Shown here: positions 9,411 to 17,096 of the stretch, one piece after another
Position numbering within the stretch: position 1 is the first letter of the stretch
How the letters are laid out: each line of letters opens with the position of its first letter
From: Tetragenococcus sp041859945
Lineage (GTDB): Bacteria; Bacillota; Bacilli; Lactobacillales; Enterococcaceae
Direction: 5' to 3'
Assembly: GCA_041859945.1 (NCBI GenBank)
Contig: JBFLGC010000002.1
Coordinates: 1 to 64,000, forward strand
DNA: 64,000 bases
Notes under the pieces: generated by a model
What the model was told of the DNA's origin: nothing
What the model saw: only the letters and a program-made list of their open reading frames with translations
Database searches by the model: none
Translations under genes and position numbers: made by a program

Positions 9411-9463
9411 ACTATTTTATCGCGAATCTCCCCTTTACGCAAGCTGATTCGCGATAAAATAGT
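9411..9463. terminator. 18-bp-stem terminator of the PTS/acetyltransferase operon
   Basis: ACTATTTTATCGCGAATC (9411-9428) pairs perfectly with 9446-9463 (loop 17 nt). On the - strand a run of six T follows nine nt later. Before insertion of the repeat at 9483-9973 this hairpin would have lain right after the stop codon of the acetyltransferase gene, so it is probably the original operon terminator. Confidence 0.8.
9414..9442 (-). promoter_or_regulatory. Putative promoter of tRNA-Arg, embedded in the terminator hairpin
   Basis: Read on the - strand: TTGCGT (9442-9437), 17-nt spacer, TAAAAT (9419-9414). It is placed to start transcription just upstream of the tRNA 5' end at 9397. The -10 hexamer lies in one arm of the hairpin and the -35 in its loop. 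Confidence 0.55.
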
Positions 9464-9474
9464 GCGTGGTATGA

Positions 9475-9981
9475 TCAGAAGTGTTACAATTCACGGCAAA
9501 ATTTGAGCGCTACACTACACGAATGTGTCTGCTACTGTCGCTGTGGGACCGACCTGAGCCATGGTCTCAGGTCTGCCAAGCTTCAAACTGTGACTAAACG
9601 CTAAAGCGTTCAGTCACAGTAATTCACATTGGCTCCACTTTCACAGCGACGTCGCAGCCAAATTCGTTTCGTTTCGCTTGCAATAGCAACTCATTCGAAC
9701 AGGTTAAATTACTCATTCAAGAAATCAAATGGCATAAATTTTATTTTTTAACTGATTAAACAAATTTAGACTAAAACTAGCGTAACGTAGAGATCGGCTT
9801 GCGTTGTCGCCGTGTTAAGAATTCAATGTGAATTACGCCCAGTGGTCACTTTAGTGGTTACTGGGCGTTTGAAGCTTGAAAGTCGTGAGACTTTAGGCTC
9901 ACGGCGGTTCCACGGCTGACCTTAAGCAAGCCAATCTCGTAGTGTAGCGACTGATTCGGCCGTGAATTGTAACTCAGAAGT
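9475..9981. repeat. 8-bp direct repeats flanking element A copy 1
   Basis: TCAGAAGT occurs immediately left (9475-9482) and immediately right (9974-9981) of element A. A perfect 8-bp duplication is the expected mark of a transposition event. The right copy contains the stop codon of the acetyltransferase gene. Confidence 0.8.
9483..9973. mobile_element. Element A, full-length copy 1 (foldback/MITE-like, 491 bp)
   Basis: The ends are GTTACAATTCACGGC (9483-9497) and its exact reverse complement (9959-9973); CGCTACACTAC is repeated inverted about 10 nt further in on each side. More inverted segments are nested inside: AAGCTTCAAAC / GTTTGAAGCTT, GTAATTCACATTG / CAATGTGAATTAC, and an imperfect GCGAC-rich pair. 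Two local hairpins (about 9586-9620 and 9837-9870) form side arms. No open reading frame of a transposase is present, so it would have moved in trans. A 512-bp relative lies at 46674-47185. It fills the gap between tRNA-Arg and the acetyltransferase gene. Confidence 0.8.
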
Positions 9982-11146
9982 AATCTTCTAGAATAGGTTT
10001 TTGGTCGGGGAGATTTTCTTTTATCACTTGCTTAAGCTCGGGATCGATAGCCAATTTTCCATAAAAATCAAGCGCATCTAGTGACACGACTCCCAAAAAT
10101 AATTGGGCCAAGCTTTGGATCGAAAGCATCAATTGGGGAAGTTTGGTGGTTGCCACTTTTTCCACATGGATACCTTGTTTCACGCGAACTTCAAAAATTC
10201 CTTCATTCCATGGAGCGTAAGCATCTTCTTTAATAACGAGCGCCCAATCAGGCATTGCTTTTTGCCAAGGATAATTCAACAAAAAACGTTTCACATCAAT
10301 GATACGTACCATCATTTCCGGTCGTATCGTTTGCTCTTCATAAGGTCGCATTGGTACAAATAAATCAGAAGTCCCATTAAAAGCATGTTCATAACTGATC
10401 GCACTGGTCGAATCCTTATGAGAATGTAGATAACGATTCAAACCTTGATAAGCTTCTAAAGATAAATATTGCCATTCTTGACAAATCAATTGTCCATTTT
10501 CAATGGTATAAGCCAAATAACCAGTTGGCTCGCCGTCTGCCGTATAGTAGATAGCGAAGTCCACCTCTTCTTTGGTCGCAAATTTATACTCATACCACCA
10601 CGAATCACGAATTAAAGGGCCATTTTTATGAGCCATGACTCGTTCATATAGATCAGGAATGATTGCTTTGACTTCTTCCCAAGTTTTACGCCTCACATAG
10701 CCAGAAACTTTAGGACTATCTTGCCAGTTTTCACTAGCAACAACTGTCTTGATCCGTTCAAAAGTTAGTTCATACCCATATCGTCGATAAAAAGGATAGG
10801 AGAAAGGTGCCAGATAGGAAAAGAGCATTCCTTGGTCATAGCAGTCTTTGATCATTTCTTTCATCAAACGATCGATATTACCTTGACCGCGATAAGAAGG
10901 ATCCGATGCCACAAAACCGATCCCTGCCATGGAGAACTGTTGGCCAAAAAAACGGACGGTAAAGGGTGTCATCATGACTTGACTAGCCAATTTTCCTGCT
11001 TCAAAAGATCCATAAGTAACAGAATTAGACATAATCTGCTTATAACGTTTTCTACTTTGTTCACTGCCTTCTAAACGAAAAGCATATTTAGCCAAGGCAA
11101 AACTGTCTTCAAAGGCTGTTTCGTTCATTTTTTTGATCAACAACAT
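9974..11146 (-). CDS. Eis-like GNAT family N-acetyltransferase
   Basis: 390 aa. The N-terminal GNAT fold shows VASDPSYRGQGNIDRLMKEM (acetyl-CoA loop, about 84-103) and FYRRYGYE. The length and the second half fit the two-GNAT plus sterol-carrier-like layout of the Eis (enhanced intracellular survival) family, which acetylates amines on small molecules or proteins. The substrate is unknown. It is the last gene of the PTS operon, 9 nt after the DUF3284 gene. RBS GAGGGG lies close to the ATG. Its stop codon is part of the right 8-bp target duplication of element A. Confidence 0.75.
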   Translation of the reverse strand: MLLIKKMNETAFEDSFALAKYAFRLEGSEQSRKRYKQIMSNSVTYGSFEAGKLASQVMMTPFTVRFFGQQFSMAGIGFVASDPSYRGQGNIDRLMKEMIKDCYDQGMLFSYLAPFSYPFYRRYGYELTFERIKTVVASENWQDSPKVSGYVRRKTWEEVKAIIPDLYERVMAHKNGPLIRDSWWYEYKFATKEEVDFAIYYTADGEPTGYLAYTIENGQLICQEWQYLSLEAYQGLNRYLHSHKDSTSAISYEHAFNGTSDLFVPMRPYEEQTIRPEMMVRIIDVKRFLLNYPWQKAMPDWALVIKEDAYAPWNEGIFEVRVKQGIHVEKVATTKLPQLMLSIQSLAQLFLGVVSLDALDFYGKLAIDPELKQVIKENLPDQKPILEDYF

Positions 11147-11155
11147 CTTCCCCTC

Positions 11156-11572
11156 TTATTGATAAGATTCTTCGATCATTTTCAGCATTTGTTTGAAACG
11201 TCGCTTTTTGAAAAAGCCTAAGATTGCGCCAAACAACGCGTCATTCATTTTTTGCATCGTCCCATAAGATGTCATTGCTTCTTGATAGTGAACTTGACAA
11301 GTCTTTTCATCAAGGGGCGTGATATCATACTTGACGACAAAATCATTTCTGGTAGTCGACGTCTTATAATAATAAGCACGATCTTGTTCGACTTTTTCGA
11401 TTTTTAACTTGGCCCGGCTATTTTGAGAAAACCGTTTGACATACTCCATGTTTTCTAGTTTGTTTACTGTTACTTTTTTCCCTGTTGCATCATAGACATC
11501 ATAAAGAACAGATTCCATAATCTTATCAAAAAAAGCTGAGGCGGGCATGTTCATTTTGCGTTCAATCTCCAT
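11156..11572 (-). CDS. DUF3284 domain protein of PTS operon
   Basis: 138 aa, soluble, one domain resembling DUF3284 proteins, which are repeatedly found in beta-glucoside/lactose-type PTS operons of lactobacilli and enterococci. The fold may be START/polyketide-cyclase-like (inference from the alternating strand pattern); no function is established. The start overlaps the stop of the preceding small membrane protein gene (TAATG), so the two are translationally coupled. Confidence 0.7.
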   Translation of the reverse strand: MEIERKMNMPASAFFDKIMESVLYDVYDATGKKVTVNKLENMEYVKRFSQNSRAKLKIEKVEQDRAYYYKTSTTRNDFVVKYDITPLDEKTCQVHYQEAMTSYGTMQKMNDALFGAILGFFKKRRFKQMLKMIEESYQ

Positions 11573-11772
11573 TACTTAGCCACCTCATCTTTTTTCTTTA
11601 GCTTTTCTTTTTGGTTCCCTTTATGAAAAATATAAGCTCCTAGTGCAACTAAAAAAATACCGGTTAACATACTCAAGACGTCATATTTCATCGAACTCGG
11701 ATTCAACGAGAATAGGATGATCAAAAAGCCGATGCTACAGATAAATAAACCATTTTTTATCACAATTATCAC
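11572..11772 (-). CDS. Small two-helix membrane protein
   Basis: 66 aa. Two hydrophobic stretches (about 5-23 and 31-50) and a lysine-rich tail (KGNQKEKLKKKDE). No family recognised. Coupled to the DUF3284 gene by a TAATG overlap and 10 nt downstream of the 72-aa gene. Its place in the operon suggests an accessory to the PTS permease, but nothing in the sequence shows this. Confidence 0.6.
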   Translation of the reverse strand: MIIVIKNGLFICSIGFLIILFSLNPSSMKYDVLSMLTGIFLVALGAYIFHKGNQKEKLKKKDEVAK

Positions 11773-11782
11773 CTAATTTTTC

Positions 11783-12001
11783 TTAAATTGCGATCGATTG
11801 GAAATAAAGGATCGAGCCCCAGGGTTCTGCTTTGATCATGGCTTTTGCTTTTTTAGCAGCAGCATCAGGATCACCAGTCACTTCAAAACGTAGTTGAATG
11901 CCCTTTTTATCTTTGAAAGTGTAAGAAAAATCGTCTCCTGTATAACCTTCTAATAATTTTTTTATGTCTTCTTGTTGCATAGCACTGGAAATACCTATCA
12001 T
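11783..12001 (-). CDS. Small hypothetical protein (72 aa) of PTS operon
   Basis: 72 aa from ATG 11999-12001 with AAAGG 9 nt upstream; an in-frame TTG three codons earlier is less likely. Predicted alpha/beta, soluble, with an AAAKKAKAMIKAEPWG helix. The spacing of strands and helices is that of a small ferredoxin-like or ACT-like fold (weak inference). Not recognised. It lies between the EIIC gene and the small membrane protein and has its own putative sigmaA promoter. Confidence 0.55.
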   Translation of the reverse strand: MIGISSAMQQEDIKKLLEGYTGDDFSYTFKDKKGIQLRFEVTGDPDAAAKKAKAMIKAEPWGSILYFQSIAI

Positions 12002-12027
12002 GATAATCAACCTTTCTTTTTTTCTTT

Positions 12028-12056
12028 ATTATAAAACACAGATTGCTTTCACTCAA
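12028..12056 (-). promoter_or_regulatory. Internal sigmaA promoter for the distal PTS-operon genes
   Basis: On the - strand TTGAGT (12056-12051), 17-nt spacer, TATAAT (12033-12028), 27 nt before the 72-aa gene. It would let the four distal genes be transcribed without the sigma54 promoter at 14264-14280. Its -35 lies in the hairpin at 12042-12077. Confidence 0.5.
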
Positions 12057-12077
12057 ATATAACAGAGTGAAAGCAAT
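12042..12077. terminator. Intra-operon hairpin after the EIIC gene
   Basis: A 13-bp perfect stem (ATTGCTTTCACTC, 12042-12054, with 12065-12077), loop 10 nt. The T tract on the - strand is weak (GTGTTTT), so it may be a partial terminator or an mRNA-stabilising stem that lowers expression of the distal genes. Confidence 0.6.
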
Positions 12078-12082
12078 AATTA

Positions 12083-13513
12083 TTATTCTTGAGGTTCCAT
12101 CTTGTTGGCAGAGATCACAAACGGTGCCCAGATAAAGAAGGAAACGACCATACAAATGATGGTGACGATCGGTGCTCGCCAGTCAGCTCCTGTTGCTAAA
12201 AACGATAACAAAATCGGAGGCACGACCCAAGTCACTTGTTGCGAAACTGGATCAACTAGATGTAAGTAGGTCGCCACCCAACCAATCGTTGTGGAAACCA
12301 GTGGTGCTAGTAAAAATGGAATGAACATGATCGGATTCAACACGATCGGCAAGCCAAACATGATTGGTTCATTGATATTGAAGATACCAGGTCCTAAAGC
12401 CAGTTTTCCGACGGCTTTATAATCGGCCCGTTTCGAGAAGATCAAGATAGCGACAATCAACATGATTGTACCTCCTGAACCACCGAACCAAGCAAAAGCA
12501 TCGAAAGAACCACGAACCCACATATATGCTTTTCCATCATCAATAGCAGCCCAAATTGCTTTGGAGCCAGTCAAGCCTTCATAGCCCTTTTGGAAAACAT
12601 TCAAATTGACTAAAGAAGCTTGGCCCCAGATTCCTTCCAAAACGGGTGCCAAGACATTGGGTCCATGGATCCCAAAAAACCAGAACAATTGGACAAAGAC
12701 GGTAACTAGTAATACGGCGCCTAGCCCTTGAGACAAGCCCAAGAATGGTTCGGCAATATATTTTTGGATCAAATCAATGATCAATTGACCATTTGTCAAT
12801 TTCGAAACGGCAAAATTAATGATTGCAATCGTATATAAAGCAATCGTGGCTGGTAAAATAGCGGCAAAAGCTTTGGAAACTGCTGGTGGTACGGAATCAG
12901 GCATTTTGATGGTGACATCTTTTTCCATCAATTTGCAGTAAATGATCACGGCGATCCCACCCATCAACATGACGGTAAAGAACGCATTAGCATTCAAGTG
13001 ATCAAGTTTGAGCCAACCCCAACCGCCCGCTGTCAGAGCATCGGCAGTTGCCGACCAACCAGTGTCATTGGTCGTAGCATTGATTGTATCCATCATGTCT
13101 GTAGGAACAGTCGTCTTGATCGAAGTGCTATAAGAAAAAGCGATTCCTTGAATCAAAGTAGCGACCGAAACGATCCCACCTGCTAGATCATTCACCTTAT
13201 AAGCGCGAGCTAAATTATAACCCCAAGAAAAAGCAAAGATCAAACCTGCGACAGCAATCGTCCCATTCCAAACAAAACCATTAATGGCAATGATTTCCCG
13301 AATGACCGGAATGGTATTGCCATCGTAATTATCAAAAAATTGGGGTGGTAAATCACGAATAATTGCATTGATCATCACGGCAAACGAACCCGCCATCGTT
13401 GCTGGCATGGTCCCAATAAAGGCATCACGTAAAGCAACGAGGTGTTTTTGTCCACCGATTTTAGCAGCAACTGGTAAAATATGTTTTTCCATCCAAGCTG
13501 TTAAATTGTCCAT
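12083..13513 (-). CDS. PTS lactose/cellobiose-family transporter subunit IIC
   Basis: 476 aa integral membrane permease. About ten hydrophobic segments; the family motifs around FFGIHGPNVLAPV (about 276-288) and FNINEPIMFGLPIVLNP (about 374-390) are intact. It transports and, with IIA and IIB, phosphorylates a beta-linked disaccharide or similar sugar. RBS GGAGAA precedes the ATG. It is the third gene after the sigma54 promoter (order IIB-IIA-IIC). The exact sugar is not deducible; cellobiose or another beta-glucoside is the usual substrate of this subfamily. Confidence 0.93.
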   Translation of the reverse strand: MDNLTAWMEKHILPVAAKIGGQKHLVALRDAFIGTMPATMAGSFAVMINAIIRDLPPQFFDNYDGNTIPVIREIIAINGFVWNGTIAVAGLIFAFSWGYNLARAYKVNDLAGGIVSVATLIQGIAFSYSTSIKTTVPTDMMDTINATTNDTGWSATADALTAGGWGWLKLDHLNANAFFTVMLMGGIAVIIYCKLMEKDVTIKMPDSVPPAVSKAFAAILPATIALYTIAIINFAVSKLTNGQLIIDLIQKYIAEPFLGLSQGLGAVLLVTVFVQLFWFFGIHGPNVLAPVLEGIWGQASLVNLNVFQKGYEGLTGSKAIWAAIDDGKAYMWVRGSFDAFAWFGGSGGTIMLIVAILIFSKRADYKAVGKLALGPGIFNINEPIMFGLPIVLNPIMFIPFLLAPLVSTTIGWVATYLHLVDPVSQQVTWVVPPILLSFLATGADWRAPIVTIICMVVSFFIWAPFVISANKMEPQE

Positions 13514-13571
13514 TTTATATTCTCCTTTAAGTCAAATATTTATCAGTGTGTGAAACTAATTCCTCAACGAA

Positions 13572-13889
13572 TCATTTTTCATCAAGGCGTCGATATAAGT
13601 CGACGATTTCTTTTGCTAAATCAGTAAAAGCAATGGCCGTCATCAAGTGATCTTGTGAATGAACTGTCAAAAGTGTCACTTCAGCATGTTCTCCTTGAGC
13701 CTCTTTGGTCAACATTTCGGTTTGGGCATTATGAGCTTTGCCTAAAGAGTCATTAGCGTCTTTGAATTTGGCTTCAGCTGTCTCAAAGTCCCCTTTTTTG
13801 GCTGCAGCGATGGCTTCCATCGCATCGCTTTTGGCATTTCCGCCATACATGATGAGCCCCATGATTGCTTCTAAATTTTGATCATCCAT
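13572..13889 (-). CDS. PTS lactose/cellobiose-family subunit IIA
   Basis: 105 aa three-helix IIA protein. The phosphorylated His is in LTVHSQDHLMTA. ATG 13887-13889 has AGGGGA about 9 nt upstream; the frame is open seven codons further, but that GTG lacks an RBS. It accepts phosphate from HPr and passes it to the IIB protein encoded 26 nt upstream. Confidence 0.92.
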   Translation of the reverse strand: MDDQNLEAIMGLIMYGGNAKSDAMEAIAAAKKGDFETAEAKFKDANDSLGKAHNAQTEMLTKEAQGEHAEVTLLTVHSQDHLMTAIAFTDLAKEIVDLYRRLDEK

Positions 13890-13915
13890 ATTTGTAAGTC
13901 CCCTTTTCACATAAT

Positions 13916-14233
13916 TTACTTCATCAAATCTTCTGCTTGAGTCAAAACTTTCTCGCCATTCATCATCCCATAATCAGACATGTTAATCACGTCTACGGGA
14001 ATACCTTTTGGCGCTAATTTTTTTTCAAACTGAGCTTTCATGAAGCGTACCTGTGGACCTAACAATAACACATCCACAGTTTTTGATTCTATCTGTTGGT
14101 TTGCCTCAGAAGCTGAAGTTGCAAATATTTCAGCATCTAAGTTTTTTTCTGCTGCTGCTTTTTGCATCTTCGTGACTAAAAGACTGGTACTCATTCCTGC
14201 TGAGCAAACTAACATGATCGTTTTTCGAGCCAT
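13916..14233 (-). CDS. PTS lactose/cellobiose-family subunit IIB
   Basis: 105 aa. P-loop LVCSAGMSTSLLV with the phosphorylated Cys at position 10, typical of cellobiose-type IIB. ATG 14231-14233 follows AGAGGTG by 7 nt. It is the first gene of the operon, 30 nt downstream of a sigma54-type promoter. Confidence 0.92.
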   Translation of the reverse strand: MARKTIMLVCSAGMSTSLLVTKMQKAAAEKNLDAEIFATSASEANQQIESKTVDVLLLGPQVRFMKAQFEKKLAPKGIPVDVINMSDYGMMNGEKVLTQAEDLMK

Positions 14234-14263
14234 TTCTTTCACCTCTTTTCCTCACTCTATTAT

Positions 14264-14280
14264 AAGCAATTTTCATGCCA
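14264..14280 (-). promoter_or_regulatory. Sigma54 (-24/-12) promoter of the PTS operon
   Basis: The - strand reads TGGCATGAAAATTGCTT: the GG and GC pairs are separated by exactly 10 nt, matching the TGGCAC-N5-TTGC consensus. It lies 30 nt upstream of the IIB ATG and downstream of a LevR/CelR-type activator gene, the usual arrangement for enterococcal and Listeria sigma54-dependent PTS operons. RpoN itself is not in this window. Confidence 0.88.
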
Positions 14281-14356
14281 AAATAAAATTATTAAAAAAA
14301 GGTTAAAAACAGGCTTTATTGTCTTTTCATTCATTGCACACTGATAAACATTTTAT

Positions 14357-14377
14357 ACACACTAATTTTTAGTGTGT
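14357..14377. terminator. Palindrome at the end of the activator gene: terminator or activator-binding site
   Basis: ACACACTAA (14357-14365), 3-nt centre, TTAGTGTGT (14369-14377): a 9-bp perfect inverted repeat. The activator stop codon (14362-14364) lies in it. It is about 75-95 bp upstream of the -24 element, the distance expected of an upstream activating sequence. It lacks a good U run for a strong terminator, so a UAS role is as likely. Confidence 0.5.
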
Positions 14378-15384
14378 GACTTGAAAGATGATTCTATTTT
14401 ATTTTCAATGAACGCTTGGGTAATGAAAGCTACATCGTCGTCAGAAATTTGGATCTGATGGTCGCGTTCGATCACGATCAAACTCGTTTTCACCAAATCG
14501 ATCTCTAAACGATAACGATGTTGAAATTCAGCCAAGTTAGGAAAATGATGGCCTTTTTCCTTTTTATGATAGCTTTCGATCATAAAAACTAGATGAATCA
14601 TGATGCCAGCTTGAACGCTTGGTTCTACCATCAAATGCAGTTGCGTCTGGATCTGTTGGACAATTTTATTCAGCATCTCCACTAGCTCTGGTAATGATTC
14701 TATCGTTGAAACGGCATCTTGTAAAGAGTCTACTATTTTATTTAAAGAGATCTCATCATTTAAAAGGCGTTGCAAGGTCGCTAACTTGTCATCATCAAAC
14801 ATATCATAAGCTGAGAAAAAGGGAATATTTTGATAGTCGATGGCGACCGTACCAGCAATTGCTTTAATATCATATTCTTCAGAAAGACTATCAATATGTT
14901 TTTTAAAAGTTTCTGGCTCGATAAATTGCATAGGAATGACTTCTATCTTCGAACGATCCACTAACGGTAAGATCCGTTGATAAAGCTTGGCAGCGACCCC
15001 CTCACCAGTAAAACAAGTCACAATGACCGCTTTTTTCATTTCTTCATGAGAATCGATCTTTTTAAATTGGCCTTGCATAATAGTTTCAAAGGCGAGTTCG
15101 ATATTCTGATAAATATTTTCCAAACTACGCCCAGAATCCGACAAGCGTAAAGCTTCGATCACGATCATCGTACTGACCATGGTAATGGCCTTGATACGGA
15201 TCCCTAATTCTTCATCGATCAGTTCGGCAAATGAATTGAGCGAACCCATATCTGTCAAAAGCAGTACCCCATTTGAAAGCTCTTCTTGATGACTACGGAT
15301 ATAGATCAATAGATCATTATATAATTCTTTGACATCCATATCTATTGGCATGTCCACGGCCACACCAGTCGTCGTATCGAGCAA
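14362..15384 (-). pseudogene. C-terminal fragment of the broken activator: EIIA remainder, EIIB-like and PRD2
   Basis: A 340-codon open stretch after the second stop. It begins inside the EIIA-Man-like domain (DLLDTTTGVAVDMP), continues through LLLTDMGSLNSF, the EIIB-like VTCFTGEGVAAKL segment and a C-terminal PRD (MIHLVFMIESYHKK). No ribosome binding site precedes the TTG or later Met codons, so independent translation is doubtful. Confidence 0.6.
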
Positions 15385-15531
15385 GTCTTAAGCAGTTTCT
15401 AGCATACTAGTAGCTGTATTTGAGCCATGCATCAAGACGATCACATTGACACGATTTTTAGGTAGAGGTTCGATTTCCCCGATTTCGGCGGATAAAAACA
15501 TACTGATAAAGCCGATCTCATCAAAAGGGAC

Positions 15532-17070
15532 CTACACTTGACAGGTATCTTCAATGATTGTCGATAGATCCATCGCCACTTGAAATTCTACTTTTAGCTG
15601 CTTTCTGACGCGGTTTAGATTGGGATGAACGATCATGTGGCCTTCCTTTAAACGATCCAAAGTACTTTGCAAATGCAAAGCAAAGGCAAAGCGCGCTTTT
15701 TCGTTGTAACGACGATTCAATGTTTTTTCCGCTTGATCATAGAGTTGATTGGTCAACTGCCAAATATTTTCTGGGATCCATTCCTTTTGTACTGGTACTT
15801 GGACTAATTCCTCGACATAAGTTTCAAAATAGGCATCGACATCTTTTGAGATCAACTTTTCTAAATCGACCGTTGCTACGCCAGTTTCTTGTAAATCACT
15901 GACTTTTTCTTCGATTTCATTATAGACCTGCATGCTTTGTTCGGGATCTTTTGCCCAAACCATCTCTGAATCGCCGGGTTCAAAATGCAAATAGTCTCCT
16001 TTACCTTCTAGAAAATGGTCCAGCCGTTCCGACATTTGTTTCATTTTCAACAAGCCTTTTTGAACTTGTAAGGGGCAATCATTTTTATGGATCACTAGAC
16101 CTTCTTTATCTTGGGTCCGATAATGTAAAAAAGCTTTGGCACACACTAATTTCAGATCACGTTTGATTTGACCGATATTAGCCGGTGCATCATAAAGCAT
16201 AAAAGCGACCACCGCTTCTTTTTGGATGTCGATCGATTGGTTCAAGCGGTTGACTTCTTGTTTGATAAATAAAGAGATGACTTCAAAACGTTCATCTAAT
16301 GGTCGTGAATCCAGACTCGGCAAAGTGATCATCATGGGAATCCGACGATTAAAAGTCTCTAATAATGTTTCTGAAGATTCTGTCGTTGCTCCTAGGATCT
16401 GCACGGAGGCTTCATAAACCTGACTACTTTCGCCTAAAGGACGATAAACACCTTTATCGATGAAGGAAAAGAGCATTTCTTGACCTTCTGGCGGTAAGCG
16501 ATGGATCTCATCTAAAAAAAGGATGCCGCCATCCGCTTTAGCGATCAGTCCTGGTCGATCTTCCGTCGCACCAGTAAAGGCACCTTTTTTGACGCCAAAT
16601 ATTTGGCCAAATAAAAGTTGTGGATTTTGCGCATAATCGGCACAGTTAAAGGAGACAAAAGGCGCCTCTTTGTTTAGTGAATGTGAATCGATCGCAAACT
16701 GATACATACATTCAGCAAACATCGATTTCCCAGTTCCAGATTCACCAAAGATGATCGTATGCAGGCCTTTAGGTGGGTACAAGACAGCGGCCTTGGCTTG
16801 TTGGATACTGATTTTCAAAGAGCCAGTCATCCCAACTAAATCAGCAAAAGTGACTTTAGAATTAGCCGTTTTCTCTTCTGGCATCAGCGACGCATAATAG
16901 ATCACCGGTCGACCTTCCCCTTTTTTGATCCGTCCTTCTTTAAACAATTCACTTAAATAACGACTAGCATTACTACGATCGATATGCAAGATCTCGGCAG
17001 TCTGGGCCGCGGTCAAACCTTCTGAATGACTGACTAAGTGATCGAATATTTCTTCTTTTCTCTGATTCAT
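15532..17070 (-). CDS. N-terminal ORF of the broken activator: HTH, AAA+ and PRD1
   Basis: 512 aa if translated to the first stop. A winged HTH (about 1-60) is followed by a sigma54-interaction AAA+ domain: Walker A GESGTGKS (109-116), the sigma54 contact loop GAFTGA (163-168) and Walker B ILFLDEIH (183-190), then most of PRD1. All parts needed to bind DNA and remodel sigma54 polymerase remain, while the PTS-sensing C-terminus is lost. Truncated PRD activators can be constitutive or poorly regulated (family knowledge), so activity is possible. ATG with GGAG about 10 nt upstream. Confidence 0.6.
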   Translation of the reverse strand: MNQRKEEIFDHLVSHSEGLTAAQTAEILHIDRSNASRYLSELFKEGRIKKGEGRPVIYYASLMPEEKTANSKVTFADLVGMTGSLKISIQQAKAAVLYPPKGLHTIIFGESGTGKSMFAECMYQFAIDSHSLNKEAPFVSFNCADYAQNPQLLFGQIFGVKKGAFTGATEDRPGLIAKADGGILFLDEIHRLPPEGQEMLFSFIDKGVYRPLGESSQVYEASVQILGATTESSETLLETFNRRIPMMITLPSLDSRPLDERFEVISLFIKQEVNRLNQSIDIQKEAVVAFMLYDAPANIGQIKRDLKLVCAKAFLHYRTQDKEGLVIHKNDCPLQVQKGLLKMKQMSERLDHFLEGKGDYLHFEPGDSEMVWAKDPEQSMQVYNEIEEKVSDLQETGVATVDLEKLISKDVDAYFETYVEELVQVPVQKEWIPENIWQLTNQLYDQAEKTLNRRYNEKARFAFALHLQSTLDRLKEGHMIVHPNLNRVRKQLKVEFQVAMDLSTIIEDTCQV

Positions 17071-17096
17071 AGCTTCTTTACTCCAGTCAAATAAGC

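Larger units (their letters stand above)
14362..17070 (-). pseudogene. LevR/CelR-type sigma54 activator interrupted by two in-frame stops
   Basis: A single frame of 903 codons without any indel covers HTH, AAA+, PRD1, EIIA-Man-like, EIIB-like and PRD2 regions, the normal length and order for LevR-family activators. It is broken by TAG at codon 513 (15534-15532) and TAA at codon 561 (15390-15388). The 47 sense codons between them still encode a good EIIA-like segment with its His (VIVLMHGSNTAT, codon 548). Both stops can be explained by C-to-T changes of Gln codons (TAG could also come from Glu or Lys). The decay looks recent. The intact sigma54 promoter of the PTS operon lies just downstream. 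Confidence 0.8.

Noticed and set aside
9483..9973. Assigning element A to a known IS family on the basis of 8-bp duplication
   Set aside because: Several families make 8-bp duplications and the GTTACAATTC end did not match one I can recall with confidence; copy 2 shows only 6 bp, so no family is claimed.
11907..12155. 82-codon - strand ORF between the EIIC gene and the 72-aa gene
   Set aside because: It overlaps both real genes in another frame, has no RBS and spans the hairpin at 12042-12077.
15388..15534. Stop-codon recoding (readthrough, selenocysteine or pyrrolysine) in the activator gene
   Set aside because: Two different stop codons 48 codons apart, no recoding structure seen, and no sign of recoding elsewhere; point mutations are simpler.
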